A stretch of DNA of 64,000 nucleotides, from contig CAKJVC010000256.1 in assembly GCA_918026815.1 (NCBI GenBank), forward strand, positions 91,486 through 155,485, given 5' to 3'. The DNA comes from Chalara sp. BL73. Taxonomy: Eukaryota > Ascomycota > Leotiomycetes > Helotiales. The stretch's first letter is position 1. Each line of letters opens with the position of its first letter. The position numbers were made by a program, and so were the translations under genes. This document shows positions 21,582-33,046 of this stretch, piece by piece. The notes beneath the pieces are model-generated. The model saw only the letters and a list, made by a program, of their open reading frames with translations. It was not told the DNA's origin and searched no databases.

Positions 21582-23908
21582 ATGATGGCTGCGAATGTTC
21601 TCTCGAATGCTTATTACGATGCTGGAGGTAGGACAGACCCTTCAGTCGATATTATCTCGTCGTTTATGGCAGATTGGGTGCCCCACAAATACTTCTACTC
21701 CGAAGCAGCCAGCCTTGCCCAAGAACTTTGCGAAACTCTCCTTGCAAGCAGTGCCATTCGCGCAATCGTCACTCATCGAGTAAAGCAAGATCACCGACTG
21801 GAAGCGAAACTCAGAGAACGAGTTCGAAAGCTGGGGCGAGAGTACCGGAGTGCGAAACAAATCCGCGACGATATTGTTGATCTTGCTGGAGTACGCATTG
21901 CTCTTTACTTCCCCAGCGACAGGGAAAAGATTGTCCAGATCATTCACGATGCCTTCACAGTGGTCAAGCACAAAACCTTTCCAGAACAGGACGACAAACG
22001 GGTTTCTGACTCGATGTCCCAAGTGACAGAGACGTCTCTAGACTTCCAACAGCGTTTCCCTGGCTATTCTGCTGACCACTACCGTGTACGAATGAGAGTG
22101 GAGAACTTGGCAACTAAAAGGCTTCGAGACGACTTCCAGAAGGTGAATCCAGTCATCGAAATTCAGGTGGCATCAGTGCTTATGCACGCTTGGGCGGAGA
22201 TTGACCACGATCTTGTGTACAAGACTCTCACCGGTGGACCTGCTTCACAGCAAGAACTTCGTCTTCTAGATGCCACTAATGGCCTTGTATGTACAGGCGA
22301 AGTGCTGTTACAGCAATTGCAGACCGCCATGGATGATCGTGTGGCATATCAAAAGAAATCATTCAGTGAACAATATGAGCTCTTAAGCTTCTTGCGCGGG
22401 CAGATTAAGAAAGTAGAAGGATCTATGGAACACTTGGATGTCTTGCTGCTTGTATTTTATCTCTCCCTGAAGCCTCGCCATTGGCTTGAAGCCGTTTTGG
22501 CATGCTGAGCTGATTGTTGAAATAGGTATTGAAGATTACAACTCTCGACTCACCGCGAAGGTTAGGTGAAACCCTTGAGGGCTTCATGGTTCCATCCAAG
22601 AGCGCGGATCCTATTGCTCTCACAATACTAGAGCACATTCTCACCACACTCGGGGAGGAGCAGCGTCGTGACAATAACCTTTATCTCCGATCAAGGTCGG
22701 TTGTGCTCAGCGATCTCGAAATTGACAAGAAAAATTACAAATGCTACACGACGGACGTCGAGACACGCGACAAGATCCTCAACCAGAGAAGTATCCTCGA
22801 GACAGCAGTATGTGTTACAGATATCTTGCGATTCCCCAAAAAGTCGATTCTAGTCATTGAGGGAATGCCACAGAAGTTCACAAAGTTTTATGCCCTCTAC
22901 AATCTCGTCCAGTTTGCAAATATTCGTCCCGATAAAGGAAGCAAAGATGAGGACAGGTGGTTATGTGAGATGTCACTGAAGGAACTCGATCCTCTATGGA
23001 CGTGGTTCGAGACCAATGACGACGTTCTATTCAGAGTCTCTTTGCTGCTGGCAAGGATGAACGTGAAGGACATTGACGAAGAGCTGATCAAGCTACGACC
23101 TTCGAGTGGTTTCCAGCGCCAGCCGTCCGTGTTCGAACCCAATCTAGGATACATGAGCCCTCGAATTCCGAGCGCAAAATTGTTCGGCCAAAGTCCTCCC
23201 CATGACGATGAGGATGCGGAGTCAAGGCTGCATCCAATTAGAAGTACTCCAAAAAGCTCAGAGAAGTCGAGGCCCACTTCGAATTCTGTGAGCTCCCAGG
23301 AAGAACAAAACACCGCCCGAAAGAGAGCTGCTCTTGTGCCAGAACATAGGAGAAACTCAGACATAGAAGAAGAGGAAGAGGAAGAAGCTTCCGCTATCTT
23401 GGTAGTAGAGCGTACGAGGAGGCCATATCACGGGCCAGGCAAGAAGCAAGAAGCAAATAAACCACCAGAGCGACCTTTTCCCAGTATAATACCAATACCA
23501 GGAGTAGCAAAGCGCCCATTTGGTCCCGCTGAAGAATCACAGGAGCCTTCAAGATCGATGCCAGGGGTAGGAATATCTGAAGAAACGGAACATTATTCCG
23601 CCTACACTCAGGACAAACAGAATGCTACAAAGTACCGGAGAACGGGGCAGAATGCTCATGCCACCGAAGGTGGTTCGGTGGACTTCGATGAGAAATCAAG
23701 AAAGGCAGGGCTATACAGGCCACAATCGCCACCAATGGCGAGACTAAGGGATCGTCTACGGTCTCGGACAGCAACAGCTTCCATGCCTGAAGAATATCCA
23801 CAGATGGATGGTTCGTATAGCCCCAATCCAGGAATAAACTCACGGCGCGGGGCACACTCCACAAAGTATTCATATGGGGCGAGAAGGGGGTACCCTTGTT
23901 CGACTTAA
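21582..23908 (+). CDS. RelA/SpoT (ppGpp synthetase-like) domain protein
   Basis: Two exons. The start is one of two adjacent ATGs at 21582/21585. The intron ends at 22525. Its donor is either 22452 (GTATTT) or 22440 (GTCTTG); both keep the frame and differ by four residues, giving about 750 or 746 residues. Residues 55-215 match the RelA/SpoT nucleotidyltransferase fold: RVKQDHRLEAK at 66-76, DDIVDLAGVRI at 96-106, GYSADH at 161-166 with the Tyr and His of the G-loop, and EIQ at 193-195 followed by MHAWAEIDHDLVYK. In bacteria this domain transfers pyrophosphate from ATP to GDP/GTP. The usual Arg-Thr/Ser after EIQ is Ala-Ser here. No HD hydrolase, TGS or ACT domain is visible. The C-terminal 350 residues are low-complexity, with an acidic run at about 610. 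Activity in this fungus is unproven. Confidence 0.85.
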
Positions 23909-25205
23909 GATGAAGGCGAAATATTAGGCCGGCGACATGCTGAGAGAACACGACACTAGTGGACAAAACAATAGCAGTTTCTAGCTAAAGGCGTAAAATA
24001 TTCATCACTCAAACCAACAGACATCGGCCGGTTTTACATATGAGCTAGTGTAAACAATAACGTATAGTATTGACTTTTTTTTGTACCACGCTAGTATTAA
24101 AATAAGACTTCTATTAAAACGAAGTGTGAACATAAAAATCTAACATAATTCTATACGAGTAATAATACTATGTATCGCTGAAAGCTTTTTTACAAGGGGT
24201 ATAAGCTACTATTTAGTAAACACGTAATAGTTATTAAGGAATTAAAACGTGAACTTAACAAAAACTAAATGGCTGTGTGCAGTATATAGGACTACAATAT
24301 TCTATAGTATGATATAGTATGATATAGTATTACTAATTTAAGCGCAGTACGTATTTAAATCAATATTATTATATTACGCCAAGTATAATACAGGGTTTAC
24401 AGGTCGATATACAGTAGTAATACTATTGTTTACACTAGTTAGCGAAAGCCCTGAATCCACCCTCGCACTGTTTTACTAGAGCAGGTATCGTTTTTTCGCA
24501 GAAACATACTTAGGCTCGAAAGTTTCAAGGATTCATTGCTCTCAAGATATTCATAATTGTCCCTGGAAATGTGTAACAGGTAGATTATTCTAAAAGCGTT
24601 ACACCTCCGAAACATTCATCAATCACAAACTAACTTCAAGTTTCTGATCCACAGATGGACATATTCTGTGTGTAGTTACTTAAATAACTACATATCTCAG
24701 AATACCCAAAAATAATTTACTGACACCAAGGACTAACAGTCTAGGTATCCTTCCAGCCCTTTCTATAGTCGTGAAAAGCTGTCGCGATTCTCAGATTCGG
24801 CAAGGAGCCATCAAGATGCTATTTCCACCCCAGGGCGAGAAAGAACGTGGGATGGCCTACTCGTAGCCAGATTTGGAGTCTAGACCATGTAAGAAAAGAA
24901 AAAAGAAAAAGAGCGCTTGAAGAAGCAGCCGGCAACAGGGAAATGCTAAGAAGCTTAAATTCAGCAAGAATATCTTCCTGAATACAAATAAAGCGTTGCC
25001 CTACTTTCCACCATTCCAGTGTTAAGAAACTAAACCAAGTAAGGTAATCTCTCTCTCTGATATTTTAGAACAACCAGCCATTATCTCCGTGTCACTAATA
25101 ATCGAAACCAACTACAGGACACAGGAAACAAGCTCAAGCAAGAAGATCTCAGCCCTATGTCCCGTCACTATCTGTAGAGGAGACGCTAAGGCTTGCTTTC
25201 GAGAC
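23909..25205. other. AT-rich gene-free island
   Basis: From about 23.98 to 24.45 kb the sequence is strongly AT-rich and TA-rich, and no reading frame makes sense. A short tandem repeat of a 10-bp ATAGTATGAT-type unit lies at about 24304-24330. The appearance fits a transposon relic worn by repeat-induced point mutation, but no element ends or coding remnants can be recognised. 24.45-25.2 kb is ordinary intergenic DNA. Confidence 0.45.
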
Positions 25206-25565
25206 TTAGCAGCCCATGCAGCATTTGCAAGCCGCCCAGCTACAACAACATTCCTCGTCATCAGCGTATTCTCTTCCGCTCTAGCAACATATAAGAAAGT
25301 TTACTCACCAAAAAAATGCATAATCAAGCTGCACGTTACCGCACCAAGAGTCATAGCAGTCGGTAACGCAATCGCGCTTGCCCAGCAGGGCTCCTCCAGG
25401 GACAGCGGAGGTGTCGGGCACTGCCGAGAGGCCCTGGGAGACACGCCACTCCTTCAGCTTCTCAACGGTCGCGGTGTTTGTCCATTTGCTGGCAGCGGTG
25501 GGGGTGGCGACGACTCCATGAGCGGCAACAGTGAGGGCGGCGACGAAGACAGTAGGGAGATGCAT
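25206..25565 (-). CDS. Kex2-type secreted cysteine-rich propeptide
   Basis: Exon 1 is 25565-25309 and exon 2 is 25239-25206, separated by a 69-nt intron with a consensus GTGAGT donor and a TTGTAG acceptor. Without splicing the frame would stop inside the intron. The joined frame has 96 residues. Residues 1-20 are a signal peptide (MHLPTVFVAALTVAAHGVVA). Residues 21-62 are a cysteine-free pro-region, and Lys63-Arg64 is a dibasic Kex2 site. The predicted mature peptide is 32 residues (65-96) with eight Cys at 66, 70, 75, 86, 90, 92, 93 and 96 (CX3CX4CX10CX3CXCCX2C). Exon 2 alone supplies five of the eight Cys, which is strong support for the splice. Eight Cys in 32 residues implies four disulfides. 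It could be an antimicrobial, effector-like or signalling peptide; the Cys pattern is not one I can assign. Confidence 0.8.
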
Positions 25566-25700
25566 GTTTGAAGGCGACAGGGAAAGCTTCCGTGAAGAAC
25601 GGGTTAAGGCTTTTCGGATTGACACTAAGCTTTGAGCGATGTAGGAGCGAGGAGGCCGCTGTGGCTACTTAAGGAACAGCCCACCGAGGAGAGAATGACG

Positions 25701-25708
25701 GTTTTATA
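25701..25708 (-). promoter_or_regulatory. TATA box of the cysteine-rich peptide gene
   Basis: TATAAAAC on the minus strand, about 136 bases before the start codon at 25565. That spacing would leave a leader of roughly 100 bases. A clear TATA box suits a strongly induced gene. Confidence 0.5.
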
Positions 25709-28022
25709 GAGAAACCTATGCTGCGAACCTGGGCAGACATCGCGTCCGTGACAAGAGATGGAGAGTCATAAGCTGCTCTCTAATTTGCCCGTCCTCATGG
25801 CGGCGGCGTAGCTATTTGGAACCCGCTTGGCAGCTGGGTTCCCCTCTTCCGATTAACTACAGCCCGCCTATCTTTTGCACTTTCAGAGTCATTCGAGCTT
25901 GTTTATCTGTTACTGTGTAAACTACTTGTTTTGAGCAATGTTGCGAGTGCGACTATACCATGCGGCCCATCCAGCATTCAGAGAGTCCACGAGTTCCCAA
26001 CCAGCCCCTTCCCAAAGGCAGGATTGGGCTGAAGGAGCTGCTGTAAGACCTTGAATGGTAGCATGCCGTTAGCAAAGCGCTCTTGGGTTATTGGTTTTCT
26101 GATACTTTTGTACAGGACCAAACTATTAGCAGGGGGGGCTGCAATGTGGCGAAGGGAAGTGTTGGAAAGTTATTGGTGGATCTGTGATTATTGACCCTTG
26201 ACGAAGGCTTCTCCGCTTCTAATAGTTTGGGCTTGGTAGGAAAGAAGAACAAAAGCACTTTTCGAGCTCCGCCGTTTGCTGAATATATTACTGACGCCAA
26301 GCTTTCGTTAGAGGTTGTGGAAACGCCAAGCATGGCCACCTATTCTGACATAGTTATTCCTTGATTGTTTACGCTGTTTGATCCTCAGTTGTAGATAGAT
26401 GCTATTCTGGAGATTCAATCAAATGTCTATGCCCCATTCTAGATCCATGCCCATCTATTTTGTAGACCGTATTACAGGTTTGACAGATATGCACTCCGTT
26501 GAAATAGTGCCCATATAAAAATATGAAGTGTCGAAGCACTTCGCTCCAGGATGTTCTGGGCAACATCTGGCTACTTGAAAAACCTTGTCATATATATACT
26601 TCCCTGGGATACAAGTGCAACGAATCCAAGTTAGTTCGTATAACCGTAAGTAGAGTGCCAACGAGCTTGCTTGCCGGCTGCGCGGTCATCGCTTTCTGCG
26701 TAACCGGGATCCTCTGTGGCTGTACATACATAAATCATATGTGTGGATATCGAGGCTTGCTGATAGCAGCCGTACCTACTAGAGAAAATGCGAATCGGAG
26801 ACTCGGATGTGCAAGGCCGAGTTACTCATATAGTACTAACTAATAAGTTCTCGATTTTTTCTTTCCTTTTCTCGCGATTCTACACTAACAGCTATAGTTT
26901 ACAGCTTTATAATATCCAGCGTAACATGGCTCACAGTCCTCATTATTACAAAGCTCTGAATCTAATGAGTGAGATTTGTTAGCAACTTGGCAAATCACTT
27001 TTATTGTAGTAAAGCTTTTAACCTTTGTAATATAAAATTAGAAGCGTCGTACTATCAAGTTGCACTGACCTCCCTCGTAGGATTAGCTATTCCTACGCTC
27101 TATATTATCCTGCTTAACCATTAACCATAAAGCTTTTATTTTTAAAACTAACTATGCATTTATATAAAGCCTTGTAATTGCTGGAGTTTTAAAAATTCTA
27201 AAGCTTATGGACTTTCTAGAACCCTGAATTATTTTTAGGTCCACCACATGATTATTAACTTTTAGGTTCTTTGTGTAAGCGAGCTTGCTCAGGCCCAAGC
27301 CCAAAAGTCGCATATACCTGTTACCCAACTGTATCAGAACTGTACAATGCAATCCTTTATTAACTAAAACAAACAAAACGGAATGGATACTTACATGTAC
27401 ACAAACATGCATTTATACGGGTCAGGATTTCATGTAACTAGGCAGCTAGGTCACGTACGGGACAAAACTACTCCAAAATCACGCGATTGTACATGCAAAC
27501 GCTTGCCAGTGGCTGTTTGCAAATTGCCACAAGAAGACCCGGCCCTATAACGAGATCTTCAAAGTCCGAGTGCCTTACAAATGAAATAATGCATATTGTG
27601 AACGCACTGGATTCTCACGACATGATTCCACCGCTATGTGAAATAGCAAAGGAGCCAGGAGCGAAGGGTAATGGAGCCGTGCGGCTAATGGCATCCAAGA
27701 ACCGTATATTCGCAAGGACAACGAAAGCGCATTATGCATTAGGGCTAAAAGTAATAAATGGGGGTGGTGTTGTGTGTATTCCCTTTGGTGGAATGATGCC
27801 ATTTGCTTTACGTTCGTGGAGACACTAATTTTTGCTAGTTGGCTAGTGCTATGTGCATGGATTGATGGACGGGGAAGCGACAAATTTGCTAGACCAAGGG
27901 GCTCTTACTTAAAATGCCTTTGGTCTTGTTTGGTGGGCCTAGTGATGAGATTTTATTAACCGCTAACACATGTTTTACTTGCTCTAGGATATGTGACTGG
28001 TTGTAGTGGAAGTGACATATAA
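25709..28022. other. Intergenic region, partly AT-rich
   Basis: No gene supported. 26.85-27.25 kb is AT-rich and may be a small mutated-repeat island. Short ORFs elsewhere have no recognisable domains. Confidence 0.45.
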
Positions 28023-28616
28023 TCAACTACTCCCTTGCATCTCTTTCGCCTCCCTTCTGGTCCGAAAACCTTCAAGCACGGTAGCTTCCAGATCCGCTGT
28101 AGTATATTCCAGCTCCATATCTCCCACCTTCCTCGCTTTTGCCTCGTCTTCTGTAGCCCAAACAAATCTCTGATGCTCCTTCGGATCCAATTTCACATCC
28201 ATGACCCCCACGGCGCTCTTTACCTCCACCAAGAAGTTGAACCTACAGACCTGCTTTCCAGACCGACTCTCAAAGAACTGGGGATCTCCAACAAGAGACC
28301 CGATCCTGGCGGCAGTGAGCGCCGCTTCTTCCCAAAGCTCCCGTGTTACAGCGTGCAGGATACTTTCATCCTCGTCATCCACGCCGCCACCGGGAATCTC
28401 CCACCGGCCCGGCAGGCTATCGTCGGCGGCGCGTTGAATGAGAAGGATGCGGGGGTCGGAGGCGCTGGAGTCATCGAAGACAAGCGCCCCCGTGGCGAGG
28501 TAATTGTATTTTTCGCCAGGGTGGTTGGCTTTGTATTGTTCAGAGGAGACGGCGAAGAGCGACGAAGAGGGATGATAAGTGAAGCTGGGGAGCGGCAAGT
28601 GCGGCATCTGTGGCAT
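28023..28616 (-). CDS. Nudix hydrolase
   Basis: An intronless frame of 197 residues. The Nudix signature GX5EX7REUXEEXGU is at residues 78-100, read as G78, E84, then RELWEEAAL (92-100). The metal-binding REXXEE glutamates are present; the late Gly is replaced by Ala, a tolerated change. Upstream, TGALVFDDS and RILLIQRA form the expected beta strands, and RWEIPGGG precedes the box. Such enzymes hydrolyse a nucleoside diphosphate linked to another group (NTP clean-up, nucleotide sugars, NADH); this small single-domain, MutT-like form does not reveal the substrate. The protein is probably cytosolic, with no targeting signal. It is intact. Confidence 0.9.
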   Translation of the reverse strand: MPQMPHLPLPSFTYHPSSSLFAVSSEQYKANHPGEKYNYLATGALVFDDSSASDPRILLIQRAADDSLPGRWEIPGGGVDDEDESILHAVTRELWEEAALTAARIGSLVGDPQFFESRSGKQVCRFNFLVEVKSAVGVMDVKLDPKEHQRFVWATEDEAKARKVGDMELEYTTADLEATVLEGFRTRREAKEMQGSS

Positions 28617-31609
28617 GTTTGAATGCGGAAGGAAGAGGAGGCAAGGGCACGTTAGTGGGCTTTGATATCGTGCGGGAAGTAAGTTACGGGCTTTGGCCTG
28701 AATGTTATGCCTCCAGCAATTGTACTCGTTTTCTGGCCCCTCCGAGTAGAGTGAGAATCGTAAAATTGATATATTTGGCTACAAAATTTGTGTTGAGGGA
28801 TATATAGCAAGGCTGTGTAGTTACTTGAGTCACCGGGTGGCGTAAGTGCGTTTTACCGTATTTGGCAAAGGTCCTTCTCCAAAGGTCGAGCGCTGTTCAG
28901 AGATAAATTTTAATTTCCTTGGGATATTACTGATGGATAACCGTGAGCGATTTATAATGCAAGGTATGAAGAACGTGGCCCTATATGCTGTGCCAATATG
29001 CTTGAGCTGATAAACGGTACATTATATCACGTGATATATAAGCATACAAACCCAAAAATCATTAAAGTAGTTGGTTTTATTATTCGTACTTTATGATTTA
29101 CATATCTAGACATTACATAATATTCAAAGACACCAAAAAAGTGAAAGGAAGGCACGGCAAGGGAGAGGTGTTGGAGAAACACGTGACTATTCACTGAGCC
29201 GTACTTACTCAGGTTATTTATAATTTATTTACTGGTCAAGTGTATAATGTGACGTGTTTAGCTTGCTCGCTTTACAAATTATGAACCTGTACTAAAACTG
29301 CTAATTAAACCCTTACTAATTACGTGATGCTTTAACTACTAACAACCTACAACAATTTAAGCTCGTGATTTTTTTAGTGCGTTAGAGCCCAAGGTTTTTT
29401 ATATTTAACCTAGTATTATCCAACAAAATACGCATAAATATAGAAGAGGGTTGGGAGGTTGTTGTGAGGGATTATTTGTTGCTGTGCGTTGGCTCAGGTT
29501 ATGTCTTCATATAAAGATCTTGAATAGGATGGAGGGATCGGTTGTATAGGGCGGATTTTGGTTTTCATTTCCGTTGGAGGATGTTTACCAGGCTCGCTTT
29601 ACCACTCTTACTCAGGGAGTGGAGCATATATATTTGTGTATTAGCTACCTGTCCTCCCTTCCCTTCCTTGTTATGTAATTCAGAGATTTGTGGATGAGTT
29701 CAGGGTGTGCGAGGAGAGAGGGGGTAAGAAGGAGATGGTGGGGTCCTATGGCGTTTGGACATTGTTATTAAGAGAGCTACATGGTTGGGAGAGGAATCTG
29801 GAGAATTGATGGCGGGTGATGTATGGTGAGGCGGGTTTTGTCAATGAGTGTAGCTGTATAGAAGAGTGTTGTTATTGGTTCGAGATTAGGCTTTACTATT
29901 ATATAAAGTGAGTAGTATAATTTAACTAAAGCGTGCATTCCGGTATCCAGGCATGGAAAAATTCAGATACTGTATTGCTAAATTTCAAGAGACGGACGAG
30001 GCATTCATAATCTTATGCTTCCTGTTTATACTTCTGTTTTGTAATTTTGGTTCCGTGGAAACACTGGAGGTGGGCTTATATATAGTTTGTTGAGGTATTT
30101 ATGAATTTTTCTTGTGCATGGAGTGTAATGAATGCTATGTTTTGTTTGTGTGAATGGACTATGGAGGTCCAGTCAGCAATGGCTTATATGTGTGCCTCTT
30201 ATGTATCATCACTCTTATCTCTAGATTCGTTCAAGCTGTACCATCATTGGTTATATGAGATATCGGGTTCACTCTCATAGCTGAGGACGTGATGGAGTGT
30301 AATTTTTGAACACGAGGTTGAATAGTCTAGAATGAAGGAATATGTGGGCTCGCTTAAATTAGATATAAGGTGGACATGGGCTAAAGATTGTTGTTCAGTG
30401 GAGTTCTGTCAACCCTTAAGTCGTTGCTGCTGTATTTTTACAAATTTGAATAGCATTTTGACAGTATATGCTCTTAAATATTTTACTAGAAATGGTGAAT
30501 GAACAGTGCAGCAACGAATTGCTTATTTGCTGTTAATCACGAGAATGAATGAACAGTCACTCTTGGAATAAGCACACTAACTTCTGTGTCTTGAGAATTT
30601 TGGATAGTTAAAATATTGGCAAGGAAAGATAATAAAGAGCCTTCCACTTATATACATTTGCAAAGCACAAATTCTACGCAATAGTTATTACAGAATTGTG
30701 TAGGTAGTGGTGTGTCATCATTAGATGTGGACTAAGACTGTAACTTAGAGGAAACTTAAGCTGCAGGCTACTAAAAGAATTTTTGATGCAAAATTCTATA
30801 TTCGGTTAAGGTCACACACTTCGATATTCCGAAAGCTGAGATTCCAAGTTGGTGTTCCAATATGTGGGGCATTTCGATACACTAGGGCCTGCATAGCTGT
30901 AAGTTTATGTAGATTTACATAATATATACTAAAAGTCCAATAATGTCACGTTTATTACGAAATCATATTTTACTAAGCGACATTCTTATGTATATCGTAT
31001 CGATACTTACTTAAATTCTCTGCAACGAAGCAAAAAGAGGTTAGATATACCAATAAAAATGAATGTTTTCGAGCTTGATGTTAATAAGTGGAAAGTTACG
31101 ATATGGCGAATTTCGCAAGTTGCCTCAAAGACTTAGGCGCTGCCGTACAGATGCTTCCGGACATCAGGTCATACAAGGAGATACGAAGGCTGAGCCAAGA
31201 TTATAAAGTTTCTTAAGATTCAAAGTGAGCTGGGACTTCTGATGCGCTGAACTTTATTCTACCAGGATTTGAGGACTATAGCCACAGCATGAGCTATTAA
31301 ACCATTGATATTGGAAGCGCCTCTGGTTTCAGGTTACAAATAACTACAGAATAGTTACCGATTAGAAACTACGCTTGGGGGTAGTGAGTTAGGTGCTTTC
31401 AAGAGGTATTAACATGGGAGAGGAGCTTTTGTGTTAGAATCTCGAATAAGTCAGTTGCTTGTAATAATATATCTACGCAAATTCTTTAGAAATCAGTTTG
31501 GAATTTGTTGGGGTGAAACAATGTTAATTTAGGGCTGTCCTTCGGTAGCGCAATGTACTGGTGGGTACATCGAGAGCAGGATGCTACTGAGAAACGAAAA
31601 TTACTTCTT
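28617..31609. other. 3-kb gene-free region
   Basis: No ORF worth listing on either strand. The sequence is AT-rich in patches (28.9-29.4 and 30.4-31.1 kb), with G-rich plus-strand stretches near 29.45-29.85 kb. No terminal repeats or transposase remnants could be seen by eye. Confidence 0.45.
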
Positions 31610-32320
31610 CTAGATGTTGGCTTCAGGACTCAGGAGTCAGGCTGCGAAGTCAGTTGGTAACTCAACTAGCAGTCTATTAGCACCCCTTACATTTGGTGAT
31701 GGTTTGTGAGGAATTGAATGATATAAGGGCGGACATACCATGGTCAACAGTAGTCGTCATCCCAACTTTCTTCGACATATCTGTAATGACTTGCCCCGGA
31801 TGCATCCGCACAATATGTAATTCTTTGTTCTCGGCTTGCATATAGTTGAGATAAATTGTAGCAGCTATTTTAGACGCTGCATATACCGAGAAGCCTAGGA
31901 ATTTGGCTGGAGGTAGGTGGGTTATGGCTGTGCTAACTGCATCTCCTGAGTAAGCGACCGGGAAGGAAACTCTAGGACAAGAAACACCATTTAGAATTGT
32001 AGCATCGGGAACTGAATGCTTCAGGAAAGCTTTGACGACGGAGAGTGTACCACGTACATTAATCTCAATAGTACGCCACCAATCCTCGGCGCTTTCTTCC
32101 AAGGCAGGAATAGCACTGTTGAAATAAGCGGCATTACTGACTAGTACGTCAATATTTCCCCATGCCTTGCCTATCTCACCAAACGCATCATTGATTCCCT
32201 TTCGTTACTGGTATCAACACTTATAGTCAAGGCTTCGATGGAAGACAAGATCGAGAGAAGCTTGTCGCGCTTGGCAGCGAGGATCTCCGCACGGCGACCG
32301 ATGATAACGATTCGTGAGGC
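31610..32320 (-). pseudogene. Short-chain dehydrogenase/reductase relic
   Basis: On the minus strand the pieces line up with the middle of a classical SDR: ASRIVIIGRRAEIL (cofactor-binding second strand), NIDVLVSNAAYFN (the NAG-like motif), INVRGTLSVVKAFLKH, YAASKIAATIYLNYM (catalytic YxxxK) and HIVRMHPGQVITDM. The reading frame breaks near 32191-32205. The N-terminal TGxxxGIG cofactor motif is absent, and the C-terminal LLSPEAN-like piece (31610-31630) lies behind in-frame stops. It is therefore a truncated, frameshifted NAD(P)-dependent oxidoreductase. It starts close to the DUF3425 fragment on the other strand. Confidence 0.7.
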
Positions 32321-32461
32321 ACTAAAAACTAGTGAACAACATACTTGGCGAACAGCCCCTTCGTCGCCACAGCAATGTGATTATCAAGGGAAGCTAAACA
32401 GGAAAAGAATGGTCGGACATTCATATTCATCTGAAATGTAAGGTTTCGTAGCGCTGTCCGT

Positions 32462-33046
32462 GTGAGTCTTTGTATGCTAAAGAATGCCAGCCCAGAGCTC
32501 ACATCGTCTTCCGCTAGAACTTTCTGGCAAAGCGAAAATATGACCGTTGACACTCATTTCCTAGTCCTGCAATCTTGGACGGCGTTGTCCGCACTGCTGA
32601 CCAATACGCACTCTCTTGAGATCAGCCGTTCCTCCATATCAGAATTGGGCCTTGGAATTCACGTCTCGCCATCTTTGCTGACTCCATCATCTATCACGCC
32701 TCTAGCCCTCCAGATCGTTGTTCCTTGTCGCCCTAATGTGGTAATCCTTTCTCTTCCATCGGTGCTTGGGCAGCTCCTATACCTTGCTCACGCTATCAAT
32801 CCTTATGAAATCTGGTTAGGCCTCTTAGACGGTGGATTTCGGGTCTGGGGAAATACGCCGTGGGATGAGAAGTCGCGGGAAGTTGGAGAAACGTTTGTGA
32901 AAAAAATGATGGTTTTTGATGGATTTCAAGGTGTTAGAAACAACGAGCTTCTGGAGGATGCAGCGAGGCGTAACTGCATTGACTTAGCCCAAGGTGTGAC
33001 AGGTGGAGAGAATACCCTCATGTCCATTGAGACCGACGCCAAATGA
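32462..33046 (+). pseudogene. DUF3425 (fungal bZIP-regulator C-terminal domain) fragment
   Basis: The open frame of about 194 codons contains TPLALQIVVPCRPNVVILSL followed by PSVLGQLLYL, then GGFRVWGNTPWDEKSREVG and ETFVKKMMVF. This order (PT-LQ-VPHHP, LPFPS-RD, GG-RVWG--PWD--SWEVGE-F--KW) is what I know of DUF3425, the C-terminal region of many fungal bZIP regulators. Several usual aromatic and His residues are replaced. No basic-leucine-zipper region is found upstream, so it is most likely a decayed fragment. Assignment rests on remembered family pattern only. Confidence 0.45.

Noticed and set aside
23625..23966. 113-codon minus-strand ORF
   Set aside because: Antisense shadow of the RelA/SpoT-domain gene.
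28035..28622. 195-codon plus-strand ORF opposite the Nudix gene
   Set aside because: The minus-strand frame carries the complete Nudix box; the plus-strand frame has no domain.
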